Assembly: GCF_004340525.1 (NCBI RefSeq)
Contig: NZ_SLWX01000004.1
Span: 124,001-188,000 of the forward strand
DNA length: 64,000 nt
From: Chromatocurvus halotolerans
GTDB taxonomy: Bacteria; Pseudomonadota; Gammaproteobacteria; Pseudomonadales; Halieaceae
Direction: 5' to 3'
Position 1 is the first letter of the stretch. Each line of letters opens with the position of its first letter. The position numbers were made by a program, and so were the translations under genes. The notes beneath the pieces were generated by a model. It made no database searches and had not been told where the DNA came from. It worked only from the letters and a program-made list of their open reading frames with translations. Positions 36,339 through 45,875 of the stretch are shown one piece after another.

Positions 36339-37760
36339 TCAGAACGTATAGGTTGCCTGCGTGTACCCGTAGGCGGTATTCCCCGTCATCGGGTTCCCCG
36401 GGACCGAGTTCAGGAACCCGCCCTTGTCGAGGTAGGTGACCCCCGCTTCAATCTGCAGTGAACCCGAGGGATCGGTCCAGTGCGCGGAGAGCTCCCACTG
36501 GTGACCAATGAAGCGTCCGGAGGCGCCGCGCGCATCGCCCAGCCCCGATCCAGGCAGCACATCGCGACGACTCTCCAGCCAGGCAGCGCGATAACCGAGT
36601 TGTATATCCACAGCACGCCACGGCCTCAGATCCAGCCGCGCACCGGGCGACAACAGGTTGCTGCGCGTGAGCAAACCATAGAATCCGGAGGGCCCGAGCT
36701 CGAAGGCCCGGGCACCGAACAGCTTGTCGAAACGCTGGTTGCGGCCGTCGCCTGGATCCTCGTCACCGCTGGCCGCGTCAAACCGCAGGCTCAGGCCCGG
36801 CTCCCAGGCGCCATCGAGGGGCAATCTGGCGCTGGCGTGCACAAACCATGCACGATGATCGAGGTCGAAGGGTTGCGGGGCCCGGCCATCGCGCGAACGC
36901 CCATACTGCACCGCCCCTTCCCACTCCAGGGTCCAGCTGGCAACGTCGCCCCGGGCACGAGCGCCGAGGGTAAACAGCTGGCGGCGATCCGATGGGTCAC
37001 CGGCACTGGCCGCCGTGCGCAGACCAAACAGGTAAGCATCGATTCGCCCGCTGCTGCCGGCAGAAACATTGTCCAGGGTAACGCCCCAGAAATAACGGTC
37101 GCGACTCGGTGCGTCCACGCTCACTTCGTTGTCTTCCAACGCGCGACGATCGCTGGCCCGACTGACATTGGGGGAGGTATACAACCCGGAAACGGACCAG
37201 TCATCAGCGCGCTGCCACTGCGCGCGCACGCCGGTGAAAGCGTTGGACGTATTGCGGAAATTATTCCGTGCCAGAAGGCGCCGGGAGCCGTAGTCCAGCG
37301 TGAATCTGCCCGCGAGAATATCCAGTTCGCCACCCTGCCCCCGGGTTCCGTGGGTCAGTCCCACATAGGCCTGCAACGGCTCCAGCGCGTTGACGTCGTC
37401 CGTGCCGAGCGGCGTATCCGCCTTGAACCAGAAGGCGCGGGAGTCCTGCAGTTCCACCCCGGCGCGATACGGACCGGCATCCGCCTTTGCATGCAGCAGC
37501 AGGCGCGACACCAGCAGGTGATCCGAGCGCGTATCGACGGGGCGGAAGGGGTTTTCGAGAAGTTCCACGCGCGCCCGATAAGAGCCCGTCATGCCCGCTT
37601 GCATCCCGCCATTGACCGCCTGCGCATCGACGGGGCGGGCAATCAGCAGGGATATCAACCACAGCAGTGAAAGCGCAGCGCCAGAGTCATACTGGCGCCA
37701 CACCCTCAGGCTGTCGCCGCCGCCCGGGCGTCCTCGGAGCCAATGAAGTGCCGACATCAT
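36339..37760 (-). CDS. Alginate-export (AlgE-type) outer-membrane barrel protein
   Basis: 473 aa from ATG 37760. An N-terminal hydrophobic segment ending in VDAQ is followed by an 18-strand-type barrel, with the Alginate_exp pattern SYRARVELLENPFRPVDTRSD, DILAGRFTLDYGSRRLLARNN, and an aromatic C-terminal strand (YGYTQATYTF). Members of the family include the Pseudomonas alginate channel and porins of unknown cargo; no alginate-synthesis genes are here, so cargo is open. The in-frame ATG at 37805 would start only a few bases from the Pho-box-like sites, which makes 37760 more likely. It is divergent from the OprO/P-type porin. Confidence 0.8.
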   Translation of the reverse strand: MMSALHWLRGRPGGGDSLRVWRQYDSGAALSLLWLISLLIARPVDAQAVNGGMQAGMTGSYRARVELLENPFRPVDTRSDHLLVSRLLLHAKADAGPYRAGVELQDSRAFWFKADTPLGTDDVNALEPLQAYVGLTHGTRGQGGELDILAGRFTLDYGSRRLLARNNFRNTSNAFTGVRAQWQRADDWSVSGLYTSPNVSRASDRRALEDNEVSVDAPSRDRYFWGVTLDNVSAGSSGRIDAYLFGLRTAASAGDPSDRRQLFTLGARARGDVASWTLEWEGAVQYGRSRDGRAPQPFDLDHRAWFVHASARLPLDGAWEPGLSLRFDAASGDEDPGDGRNQRFDKLFGARAFELGPSGFYGLLTRSNLLSPGARLDLRPWRAVDIQLGYRAAWLESRRDVLPGSGLGDARGASGRFIGHQWELSAHWTDPSGSLQIEAGVTYLDKGGFLNSVPGNPMTGNTAYGYTQATYTF

Positions 37761-37808
37761 CGTGCTGAGGATAACGCAAATCCAACGCTCCCTCCCGCCC
37801 TTCATGAA

Positions 37809-37855
37809 CTGTTACGTTTTTGTCACAATAATGTCATGTGACAAATCGCTGTCAT
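37809..37855 (+). promoter_or_regulatory. Pho-box-like cluster between divergent barrel genes
   Basis: Three 7-bp half sites resembling CTGTCAT are spaced exactly 11 bp apart: CTGTTAC (37809-37815), TTGTCAC (37820-37826) and ATGTCAT (37831-37837), with AT-rich 4-bp linkers. A perfect CTGTCAT follows at 37849-37855, out of that phase. This is the geometry of PhoB boxes and lies 83-129 bases upstream of the porin start. The same stretch also holds a perfect inverted repeat (TTGTCAC at 37820-37826 and GTGACAA at 37838-37844), so another dimeric regulator is possible. Confidence 0.7.
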
Positions 37856-37937
37856 ATTTCTCCACTACACTGGCGTCCTCTCAGACAGCGGATACCTGCG
37901 AGGGTCTGCAAACCACGATCCCACGGGGGAAATCACG

Positions 37938-39416
37938 ATGCGAACCCTGTTGTTCGGCTTTTTCACCATCTTCTGCTCAGTCTCCATTGCCGACACGCCG
38001 ATTGACGGTTTGCAGCTGTACCTGAACCCGGAAACCGGCGAAGTCAGCAGCAAAAATGCCGCCGGACATATTCCGCTGGGTACGTATATCTCCGCGCAGG
38101 CATTGATTGACCAGCAAAGCGCCATGACGGGGCAGCTCCGTCAGCTGCAGGCGCGGCTTGAGCGCCTTGAGGCCCGTGAAGACGGCACAGGCAATGCGAC
38201 TGCCGTGGTATCTGAAGTCGTGAAGCCGGAACGAGGCAGTGTCGCGACGGTGCAGGAACAGACCCCGGCAGATGCCGTTGCGGTCAATGCCCGCTACGAA
38301 GGGCGTAAGCTTCGCTGGCGTTCGGTTGACGGTCGCTACAGCGTGGGCCTGCAGAACCGGGCACAGATGCGTTACTCGACACCCTTTGACGACAGCCCGA
38401 GGGACCTCGCCGACCTTGATGACACTGCCAGCTCCTATGCGCTGAACCGTATCCGCACCATACTCTCGGGCAAGGTCATTGATCCCCGCCTGGCGTTTCA
38501 TATCGAGCATGACTGGAACGAAAGTGTCATTCGCGATTTTTTTCTGACCCTGGAACTCGGCGACAGTACGTCGCTGTGGGTCGGCCGCGGCAAGGCACTC
38601 TACAACATGGAGTTCTGGATTTCCTCGGGACGCCAGCAGTTTGTCGAGCGAACCATTGCCCACGACCTGTTTACCGCCAACCGACAGCAGGGAGCACAGC
38701 TTTTCGGTCGGCTCTTTGAGGGCTCGCCGGCCGACCTGTCCTACACGCTGGGCATCTTCAACGGGCGCGGCGGCACCGACAACAACAATGATGACGACTT
38801 TCTGTATACCTCGCGCCTGCAGTGGAATGCCCTGGGAGGACCGATTGCCCGGGCACATAGCGACCTCGCCTTCAGCCGCACACCGCGGGTCAATATCGCC
38901 ATTGCCGCACTGACCAATCGCAGCGACTGCACCCGCTTCGTCTCCGGCGCCAACAGCTGCCGCTCCCTGCCCGGCTTCACGCCCAGTGACCAGGCGCAGG
39001 ACGGACAGTTTGACGTGGAGCAGGCCATGGCGGAACTCCGCGTGCGCTGGAACGGCTTCTCACTGGAAGGCGAGCTCAACCGCAAGCGAGTGGTCGACCG
39101 CATCCTCGACCTCGAGGATCCGCGCCGGCGCACGACGCTGGAGGGCGGTTTCATTCAGGCTGGACTGCTGCCTCACGGCCTGTTTCCGGCTGTTCCGCCC
39201 CAGCTGGAGTTCGGCCTGCGCTACGCGAGCGTCAACCAGGGTGATTATCGCGGCAGTGACGACGCGGAGGAAATCAGCGGCGTTGCCAACTGGTATATCG
39301 ACGGTCATGAAAACAAGCTGTCGCTGGAATTCAGCCGCATCGATCTTGAGGACCCCATGCTGCAGAGGGAAGGCTCTGAGAACCGCTTGCGCCTGCAGTG
39401 GGACGTGCGCTTCTAG
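37938..39416 (+). CDS. Outer-membrane porin of the phosphate-selective OprO/OprP family
   Basis: 492 aa. A signal peptide (cut after SIA, near residue 18) and a short N-terminal region with a coiled-coil (about 57-75, QLRQLQARLERLEARE) are followed by a 16-strand-type barrel starting near 115. The block NRIRTILSGKVIDPRLAFHIEHDWNE and LWVGRGKALYNMEFWISSG fit the Porin_O_P domain, and the protein ends RLRLQWDVRF. The periplasmic coiled-coil is seen in OprO/P-like proteins. Upstream Pho-box-like half sites support phosphate-starvation induction, and this supports phosphate or polyphosphate passage (inference). Confidence 0.85.
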   Translation: MRTLLFGFFTIFCSVSIADTPIDGLQLYLNPETGEVSSKNAAGHIPLGTYISAQALIDQQSAMTGQLRQLQARLERLEAREDGTGNATAVVSEVVKPERGSVATVQEQTPADAVAVNARYEGRKLRWRSVDGRYSVGLQNRAQMRYSTPFDDSPRDLADLDDTASSYALNRIRTILSGKVIDPRLAFHIEHDWNESVIRDFFLTLELGDSTSLWVGRGKALYNMEFWISSGRQQFVERTIAHDLFTANRQQGAQLFGRLFEGSPADLSYTLGIFNGRGGTDNNNDDDFLYTSRLQWNALGGPIARAHSDLAFSRTPRVNIAIAALTNRSDCTRFVSGANSCRSLPGFTPSDQAQDGQFDVEQAMAELRVRWNGFSLEGELNRKRVVDRILDLEDPRRRTTLEGGFIQAGLLPHGLFPAVPPQLEFGLRYASVNQGDYRGSDDAEEISGVANWYIDGHENKLSLEFSRIDLEDPMLQREGSENRLRLQWDVRF

Positions 39417-39449
39417 CAGATCACGTGATTGACCGGTGGGTCCACCTGC

Positions 39450-40052
39450 CTACTGCAGGGTCAGCGGCGACTCCGGCTCCAGGCCCAGAGCACGCAGCTG
39501 GCGGGCTAGCAGGGGACTGCGCGTTTCGAGCCACTTCTCGTAGAGTGACAGAATGTCCTCGTTGCTCTGCACGGCGTCGCTGGTGCAGGCCTGCGCAACC
39601 AGTTCCAGCATGGTGGCGAAAGCCGCGGAAAGTTCCGCAAAGATGTGACGACCATGGCGCGCGTTTTCCGCGAGATAATCGTAGGCGCCTCCGCCCATGC
39701 CGATAAAGTAATCCTGGCGGATACCGCGCCGCTCGTAGCGCAGGGGAAACAGGGCACCGAGGAACAGGGCCATGTCCCCCAGCTGCTGCAAAAGCAGGCA
39801 GCGCTCGCGGTCGTCCCGGGCCTCACTCGCATCCCCGTAAAGCAGTGCCAGCGGCCGCAGCCCGTAGCGGCCTTCCTCCCAGGCAAAAAAATCTTCAGAG
39901 CGGCCGAAGCGATCGAGCAGCTGGCTCAGGTACCAGCAGGTATCCTCCTGCGGTGGGGGATCGACCTCCTTTGCGCAATCCTCAAGGCGCCGCTGGAAAT
40001 ACGCGGCAAGAGACGGTTCGGATATTGACAACCGGGCATCGCAGTCCTGCAT
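39450..40052 (-). CDS. Conserved hypothetical protein, 200 aa
   Basis: I do not recognise a named family. The protein is acidic, predicted all-helical and cytosolic. It has a conserved-looking centre (RCLLLQQLGDMALFLGALFPLRYERRGIRQDYFIGMGGGAYDYLAENA) that resembles helical scaffolds without a catalytic motif. The ATG is preceded by an excellent AAGGAGGTGGC ribosome site. It is transcribed away from groES; their starts are 200 bases apart, with the heat-shock-like promoter in between. Role unknown. Confidence 0.75.
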   Translation of the reverse strand: MQDCDARLSISEPSLAAYFQRRLEDCAKEVDPPPQEDTCWYLSQLLDRFGRSEDFFAWEEGRYGLRPLALLYGDASEARDDRERCLLLQQLGDMALFLGALFPLRYERRGIRQDYFIGMGGGAYDYLAENARHGRHIFAELSAAFATMLELVAQACTSDAVQSNEDILSLYEKWLETRSPLLARQLRALGLEPESPLTLQ

Positions 40053-40144
40053 GCCACCTCCTTCGTGCCTGACCTTCTCGCTTCAATATAAGGAAAAGCC
40101 GACTGCGGTCAAATCCCCCCCGAAAAATTTTTTCCTGAACCCCA

Positions 40145-40172
40145 CTTGAAAACTTGCAGCCAACGTCCATAT
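40145..40172 (+). promoter_or_regulatory. Sigma-32 (heat-shock)-like promoter of groES-groEL
   Basis: CTTGAA at 40145-40150 (followed by AA) is separated by 15 bases from TCCATAT at 40166-40172, close to the sigma-32 consensus CTTGAAA / CCCCATnT. It lies about 80 bases upstream of the groES GTG. No CIRCE inverted repeat is present, so HrcA control is not indicated. Confidence 0.65.
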
Positions 40173-40252
40173 CGCCATGTCGGGAGGTGTCGCTCAAGAT
40201 ACCCCCGACGTTCTGAATGCAACTGTACTGACACTATCAGGAGGAATTGACC

Positions 40253-42189
<1,937 letters not shown>

Positions 42190-42207
42190 GGCCCCGCGTC
42201 GAACACA

Positions 42208-42238
42208 CTCCGGGCGGGACGCCGCCCGGAGCTTCTTC
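42208..42238 (+). terminator. Terminator hairpin after groEL
   Basis: Perfect 10-bp arms CTCCGGGCGG (42208-42217) and CCGCCCGGAG (42222-42231) with a GACG loop, followed by a pyrimidine tail CTTCTTC. It lies between the groEL stop and the facing sensor-kinase stop. The tail is not a pure T-run, so strength is moderate. Confidence 0.7.
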
Positions 42239-43577
42239 AGCCCTGACCCGGCCCTAGCAGCAATACCACGGCCGTTCCACCCAGATCGCTGCGCTGGATG
42301 AACAGCCGGCCCCCATAGCCGTCGACAATATCAGCGGCGACAGCCAGCCCCAGGCCCTGCCCGGGATGACGATTGTCTGCGCGCATACCACGCTCCGTCA
42401 GATGTTCGCGCAGCGCATCGGGGATTCCCGGGCCATCGTCCTCTATTGTGATGGCAAGCCCCTCGGTTGACACCCCTGCCGACAGGCGCACCCGCGATAC
42501 GGCGTGCTTGCAGGCGTTGTCCAGCACGTTGCCCAGGACTTCCATCAGGTCGCGTTCGTCACCACGGAATCGACATTCCCGCGGAACCGCATTTTCCAGC
42601 GTCAGTTCCCGCGCTGCATAGACTTTCAGCAGGCTGCCCCGCAGGCGTTCGACCAGCTGGCACAGGTCCACCGCCGAGAGCAGGCGATGACCGTTGCCTA
42701 CCGCTCGCTGCAGCTGCCACTCCACCACCTCCTCCATGCGCGACACCTGCTCCGCCACCAGGCCGGCCTGTCCGCGTTCGTCGATTTCGGCACTGCGCAG
42801 CACCGCCAGAGGTGTCTTCAGGCTGTGCGCGAGATCAGACAGTGTGTTGCGCATGCGCTCGCGGCGCGCCTGCTCGCTGTGCAGCAGTGTCTTCAGGTTA
42901 TCGGTGACCGGACGGATCTCGCGGGGCCATTCTCCCGGCAGGTTGTCCCGTTCGCCGCGTTCGATGCGGGCGATGTCCCGACCGAGGTCCCGCAGCGGCC
43001 GCAGACCCCAGGCCATGACCAGGAGCTGCGTCGCCAGCAATAGAACCAGGGTACCGCCCAGCCACAGCAGCAGACTGCGGCGGTAGGCCGCGACATCGGC
43101 ACGCAGCGGGGCCAGGCTTTCCATGACGACAAAGCGCAGCGGCACCTCGGCGCCCGCATCGGTTTCCCAGATCAGCGGGTAGACCAGGCGCTGGTGGTCC
43201 GCGTGGCGGGACAGGTGCTGCTGACCCGGCGCCAGCGCAGGCAGACTGGCCAGCATTTCCGCAGGTTCCTGCATGAGCGCCGACGGCGAAGACCAGAGTA
43301 GCGCGTTGTCAGCCGTCGTCACGTAGGCGACGAGCCCGGATCCGGGCTGCGTCAGGCGTGACTCCAGCACCTGCGTGGGCAGCCGCAGGGCGTCGTCGAA
43401 TTCGGCCTGCGCGAGCAGCGTCATCAGGTGCAGCTGCAGCCGTTCCGCTTGTGCGGCCTCGGCGGCCAGACGATGAGCGCGCTCAAGGGACCAGCTCGTG
43501 GCGCCAAGACACAGAGGCAGGAGCAGCGCCGAGGCAAGCAGCAGGCGCGCCGCCAGCGATTGGGGTAGACGGCTCAC
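42237..43577 (-). CDS. PhoQ-like sensor histidine kinase
   Basis: 446 aa. Two transmembrane helices (about 10-30 and 168-190) bracket a periplasmic sensor domain of about 135 residues. A HAMP linker follows (GLRPLRDLGRDIARIERGERDNLP), then the phosphoacceptor His251 in LSDLAHSLKTPLAVL. The ATP-binding domain has the N box (VLDNACKHAV), G1 (IEDDGPGI) and G2 (GQGLGLAVAADIVDGYGG). In PhoQ-type kinases the sensor responds to Mg2+ and cationic peptides. Its start overlaps the response-regulator stop by 4 bases. It is the last gene of the operon that begins with the glycine-zipper gene. Confidence 0.88.
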   Translation of the reverse strand: MSRLPQSLAARLLLASALLLPLCLGATSWSLERAHRLAAEAAQAERLQLHLMTLLAQAEFDDALRLPTQVLESRLTQPGSGLVAYVTTADNALLWSSPSALMQEPAEMLASLPALAPGQQHLSRHADHQRLVYPLIWETDAGAEVPLRFVVMESLAPLRADVAAYRRSLLLWLGGTLVLLLATQLLVMAWGLRPLRDLGRDIARIERGERDNLPGEWPREIRPVTDNLKTLLHSEQARRERMRNTLSDLAHSLKTPLAVLRSAEIDERGQAGLVAEQVSRMEEVVEWQLQRAVGNGHRLLSAVDLCQLVERLRGSLLKVYAARELTLENAVPRECRFRGDERDLMEVLGNVLDNACKHAVSRVRLSAGVSTEGLAITIEDDGPGIPDALREHLTERGMRADNRHPGQGLGLAVAADIVDGYGGRLFIQRSDLGGTAVVLLLGPGQG

Positions 43578-44257
43578 GGAGCTGAGGGCTCAAGGGTGAA
43601 GCGATAACCGGCACCGCGCACGGTCTGTATCGGCTGCAGCGCACCGTCGGGGTCGAGCTTGCGTCGCAGGCGGCCGACAAACACCTCGATGACGTTGCTG
43701 TCGCGGTCATGATCCTGTTCATACAGGTGCTCGACAAGCTCGCTACGCGAGACGACCGCGTCGGCGCGATGCGCCAGATAGGCCAGGGTGTTGTACTCGA
43801 AGGCGGTAAGCTCCACCGTCCGGCCCTCCAGCGTGACCTGTCGCGCGCTGAAATCGATTGCCAGTGCGCCGTAGCTCACCGCCGCCGTGCGGCGGCCGAC
43901 AGCCCGCCGCAGCAGCGCCTGCACCCGCGCCTCTACCTCCTCCAGATAAAAAGGTTTGGTCACGTAGTCGTCGGCCCCCGCTTCCAGCCCCTCAACCTTG
44001 TCCCGCCAGTCCGCGCGGGCAGTCAGTATCATGACCGGGAAATCGATGCCGGCGGCACGCCACCCCGAAATCAACCTGACGCCGGATCCATCGGGCAGTC
44101 CCAGATCGGCGATTGCCACATCGCAGGGGACCTCATGGGCCATGAAGTCAGCGTCGCGCACGGTCTCTGCCTCTTCCACGGCCCAGCCGTTGCCGCGAAA
44201 ATGGTCGGCCAGCCGTGTACGCAGACGGTCATCGTCCTCTACCAGCAGCATGCGCAT
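43574..44257 (-). CDS. PhoP-like OmpR-family response regulator
   Basis: 227 aa. The receiver domain covers 1-115, with the acidic pocket EDDD at 7-10, the phosphoacceptor Asp51 (ADLGLPDGSG), Thr/Ser switch (LTARAD) near 79 and Lys101. The winged-helix DNA-binding domain covers about 130-225 (ELTAFEYNTLAYLAHRADAVVSRSELVEHLYEQDHDRDSNVIEVFVGRLRRKL). It overlaps the kinase gene by 4 bases. TTCAG direct repeats with 11-bp spacing upstream of the operon (45267-45325) are candidate binding sites, since OmpR-family proteins bind such repeats. Confidence 0.9.
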   Translation of the reverse strand: MRMLLVEDDDRLRTRLADHFRGNGWAVEEAETVRDADFMAHEVPCDVAIADLGLPDGSGVRLISGWRAAGIDFPVMILTARADWRDKVEGLEAGADDYVTKPFYLEEVEARVQALLRRAVGRRTAAVSYGALAIDFSARQVTLEGRTVELTAFEYNTLAYLAHRADAVVSRSELVEHLYEQDHDRDSNVIEVFVGRLRRKLDPDGALQPIQTVRGAGYRFTLEPSAP

Positions 44258-44263
44258 GGTCGA

Positions 44264-44680
44264 CTACTCGCGGATGGTGACTGTGGTCACGCGCCCCTCA
44301 TCGAGCAGGAGACGCACGCGGTAGCTGTCACCTGTGCGCTTCACGCCCAGCACGCGACCGCCATGGGCATCCTGCGCACGGCGCGCAGCCGAGCGCGCGT
44401 CGAGACGGGGCTCCCGGGGTTCAGCGCGCCAGTCCAGCGCACGGCTGCGGGCAGCGTCGTCGCGGACACCGTCTGGATCATCCTCGCCTTGCCGTCTGCG
44501 GTCGCTATGCCGCTGCTCATCCCGTCGACCCTCGCGATTCCCGGCGGCCTCGCCACGCGCCTCGAGGACATCGCGCAACCATGAAGGCACTACCGGTTGT
44601 GCCGCCAGAGGCGGCGCAAGCAGCAACAGCGCCACCAGCAGACTGGCCAACGGCGCGCGGCGAAGCTCTCGGTGAGACAG
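44264..44680 (-). CDS. PepSY-like periplasmic protein with probable CTG start
   Basis: 138 aa if it starts at CTG 44680. A signal peptide (RRAPLASLLVALLLLAPPLAAQ) is followed by a charged, low-complexity middle (about 45-85) and a PepSY-like end (AARRAQDAHGGRVLGVKRTGDSYRVRLLLDEGRVTTVTIRE). Small PepSY proteins beside PhoPQ-like pairs are a known arrangement. The start is notable: AAGGAGG (44687-44693) lies 6 bases before the CTG, an in-frame stop lies just upstream, and no ATG or GTG is available; a TTG at 44650 has no ribosome site. It ends 6 bases before the response-regulator gene. Confidence 0.78.
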   Translation of the reverse strand: MSHRELRRAPLASLLVALLLLAPPLAAQPVVPSWLRDVLEARGEAAGNREGRRDEQRHSDRRRQGEDDPDGVRDDAARSRALDWRAEPREPRLDARSAARRAQDAHGGRVLGVKRTGDSYRVRLLLDEGRVTTVTIRE

Positions 44681-44709
44681 TGTAGGCCTCCTTCAGGCGC
44701 ATGATCCGG

Positions 44710-45219
44710 TCAGGACAGCGGCTGTATCTCGACGCGAAGCGGAATCGTCCTTCCCGGCTCACGCTCGGTACGGGTTTCGTAGATGTTACCGCTATAGCGG
44801 TAGCGCACGCGATAGCCATCGATCTCCTCCCGCTCGCGCCGTTGATATTCCACACTGCAGACCTCCTCGGTCATGTAATAGGAATCGTGGTGGCGGCGCC
44901 TGCCGATATCACTTCCGACCGAGGCACCGACCACGGCGCCGGCACCGGCAATCACAGGCTGATAGCGACTGTTGCGACCGAGAACACCCGCCACGGTGCC
45001 GCCGACCACCGCACCGACAATACCCGGAGTCGCTGAGCGCGAGCCGCGCTCGACCACCCGTACGCGCTCTTCGCGGCAGATTTCGTGTGGGATACGCTCG
45101 CTGACGACACGCACAATCGGCTCTGCCGACACCACCTTCGCCTCCACGATACTGCTCTGGCGGTCGGCCAGTGCAACGGCGGGTAACAGTGCGAGCAATC
45201 CTGCCAGTGTCCGCTTCAT
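44710..45219 (-). CDS. Glycine-zipper (17-kDa-antigen-type) envelope protein
   Basis: 169 aa. A signal peptide ends near ALA at residue 18. The middle (about 65-107) carries the glycine-zipper segment GIVGAVVGGTVAGVLGRNSRYQPVIAGAGAVVGASVGSDIG, seen in SlyB/17-kDa-antigen-type proteins. The C-terminal part is charged (TEEVCSVEYQRREREEIDGYRVRYRYSG). There is no lipobox, so it is likely periplasmic or membrane-inserted by the zipper. ATG 45219 follows AAGGAG. It is the first gene of the operon that continues through the PepSY-like, PhoP-like and PhoQ-like genes. Confidence 0.85.
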   Translation of the reverse strand: MKRTLAGLLALLPAVALADRQSSIVEAKVVSAEPIVRVVSERIPHEICREERVRVVERGSRSATPGIVGAVVGGTVAGVLGRNSRYQPVIAGAGAVVGASVGSDIGRRRHHDSYYMTEEVCSVEYQRREREEIDGYRVRYRYSGNIYETRTEREPGRTIPLRVEIQPLS

Positions 45220-45266
45220 GTCTCTCTCCTTCGGGACCATTCCGAAAGCAGAATAACGCCGCGAAG

Positions 45267-45282
45267 CTGAATGCAGGCTGAA
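45267..45282 (-). promoter_or_regulatory. TTCAG direct repeat upstream of the PhoPQ-like operon
   Basis: On the minus strand TTCAG occurs twice with an 11-bp period (45282-45278 and 45271-45267), 48 bases upstream of the glycine-zipper gene start. Eleven-bp-spaced direct repeats are how OmpR-family response regulators bind, and the regulator is encoded in this operon. Confidence 0.6.
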
Positions 45283-45309
45283 CGCCGGCGGGATATTGCG
45301 CCATGGTCA

Positions 45310-45325
45310 TTCAGGCTGTGTTCAG
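45310..45325 (+). promoter_or_regulatory. TTCAG direct repeat upstream of the basic secreted-protein gene
   Basis: On the plus strand TTCAG occurs at 45310-45314 and 45321-45325, with the same 11-bp period as the facing pair 28 bases away. It lies 51 bases upstream of the ATG at 45376, with TAGTGT (45337-45342) as a possible -10 box. Confidence 0.6.
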
Positions 45326-45375
45326 GTTGAGCACGCTAGTGTGGAGCTGTGCATTCACACAAGAGGAGTTGCGCC

Positions 45376-45825
45376 ATGACACTGAAAAACCTGTTCGCCA
45401 TTGCCCTGGGAAGCCTCATGCTAATCACCGCCGGCCATTCACTGGCCGATCGCGACGACCGCCGTGGCTATCGTGGCGACCACCGGGCAGAGTACCGCGG
45501 AGACAAGGGCTGGCAGCACCCGCGCAAGCGCTACTCGACGCACGGCTATCGCCATCAGAAGTGGCGCAATGAGCATCGCCGTCACTGGCGGCATCACCGC
45601 GGCAGAGGCGTGCGCATCAACCACGGCTACCGCTACCGCCCCGATTACACGGGCATCATCGGCGGCGCGCTGATCGGGTCAGCAATCACTCACTCACTGC
45701 ATGACACCTTTGATGGAGGGCGCGCCCGCGGAAGAGCAGGCACTGTGAGCGGATGCTATCGCCTTGAGCGCCTCGGCGGCGGCCGCGAGCGCCGCGTGGA
45801 CTTACCCCTGTCCTGGTGCCATTGA
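45376..45825 (+). CDS. Exported Arg/His/Gly-rich small protein
   Basis: 149 aa. A signal peptide (TLKNLFAIALGSLMLITAGHSLA) precedes a very basic region rich in Arg, His, Gly and Tyr (about 25-85). A glycine-rich segment (DYTGIIGGALIGSAITHSLHD) follows and then a short end with two cysteines (GCYRLERL, SWCH). The ATG follows AGAGGAG. I do not recognise a family. The composition suggests metal or polyanion binding in the periplasm. It is divergent from the glycine-zipper/PhoPQ operon and shares the paired TTCAG sites, so it is likely part of the same regulon. Confidence 0.75.
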   Translation: MTLKNLFAIALGSLMLITAGHSLADRDDRRGYRGDHRAEYRGDKGWQHPRKRYSTHGYRHQKWRNEHRRHWRHHRGRGVRINHGYRYRPDYTGIIGGALIGSAITHSLHDTFDGGRARGRAGTVSGCYRLERLGGGRERRVDLPLSWCH

Positions 45826-45875
45826 CCCACGCTGGGGGGGGATGAACCCGGCGCCAGCTGCGTTATACTCCGCCC

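Noticed and set aside
40053-40252. CIRCE element upstream of groES
   Set aside because: No TTAGCACTC-N9-GAGTGCTAA-like repeat is present; the upstream signals fit sigma-32 instead.
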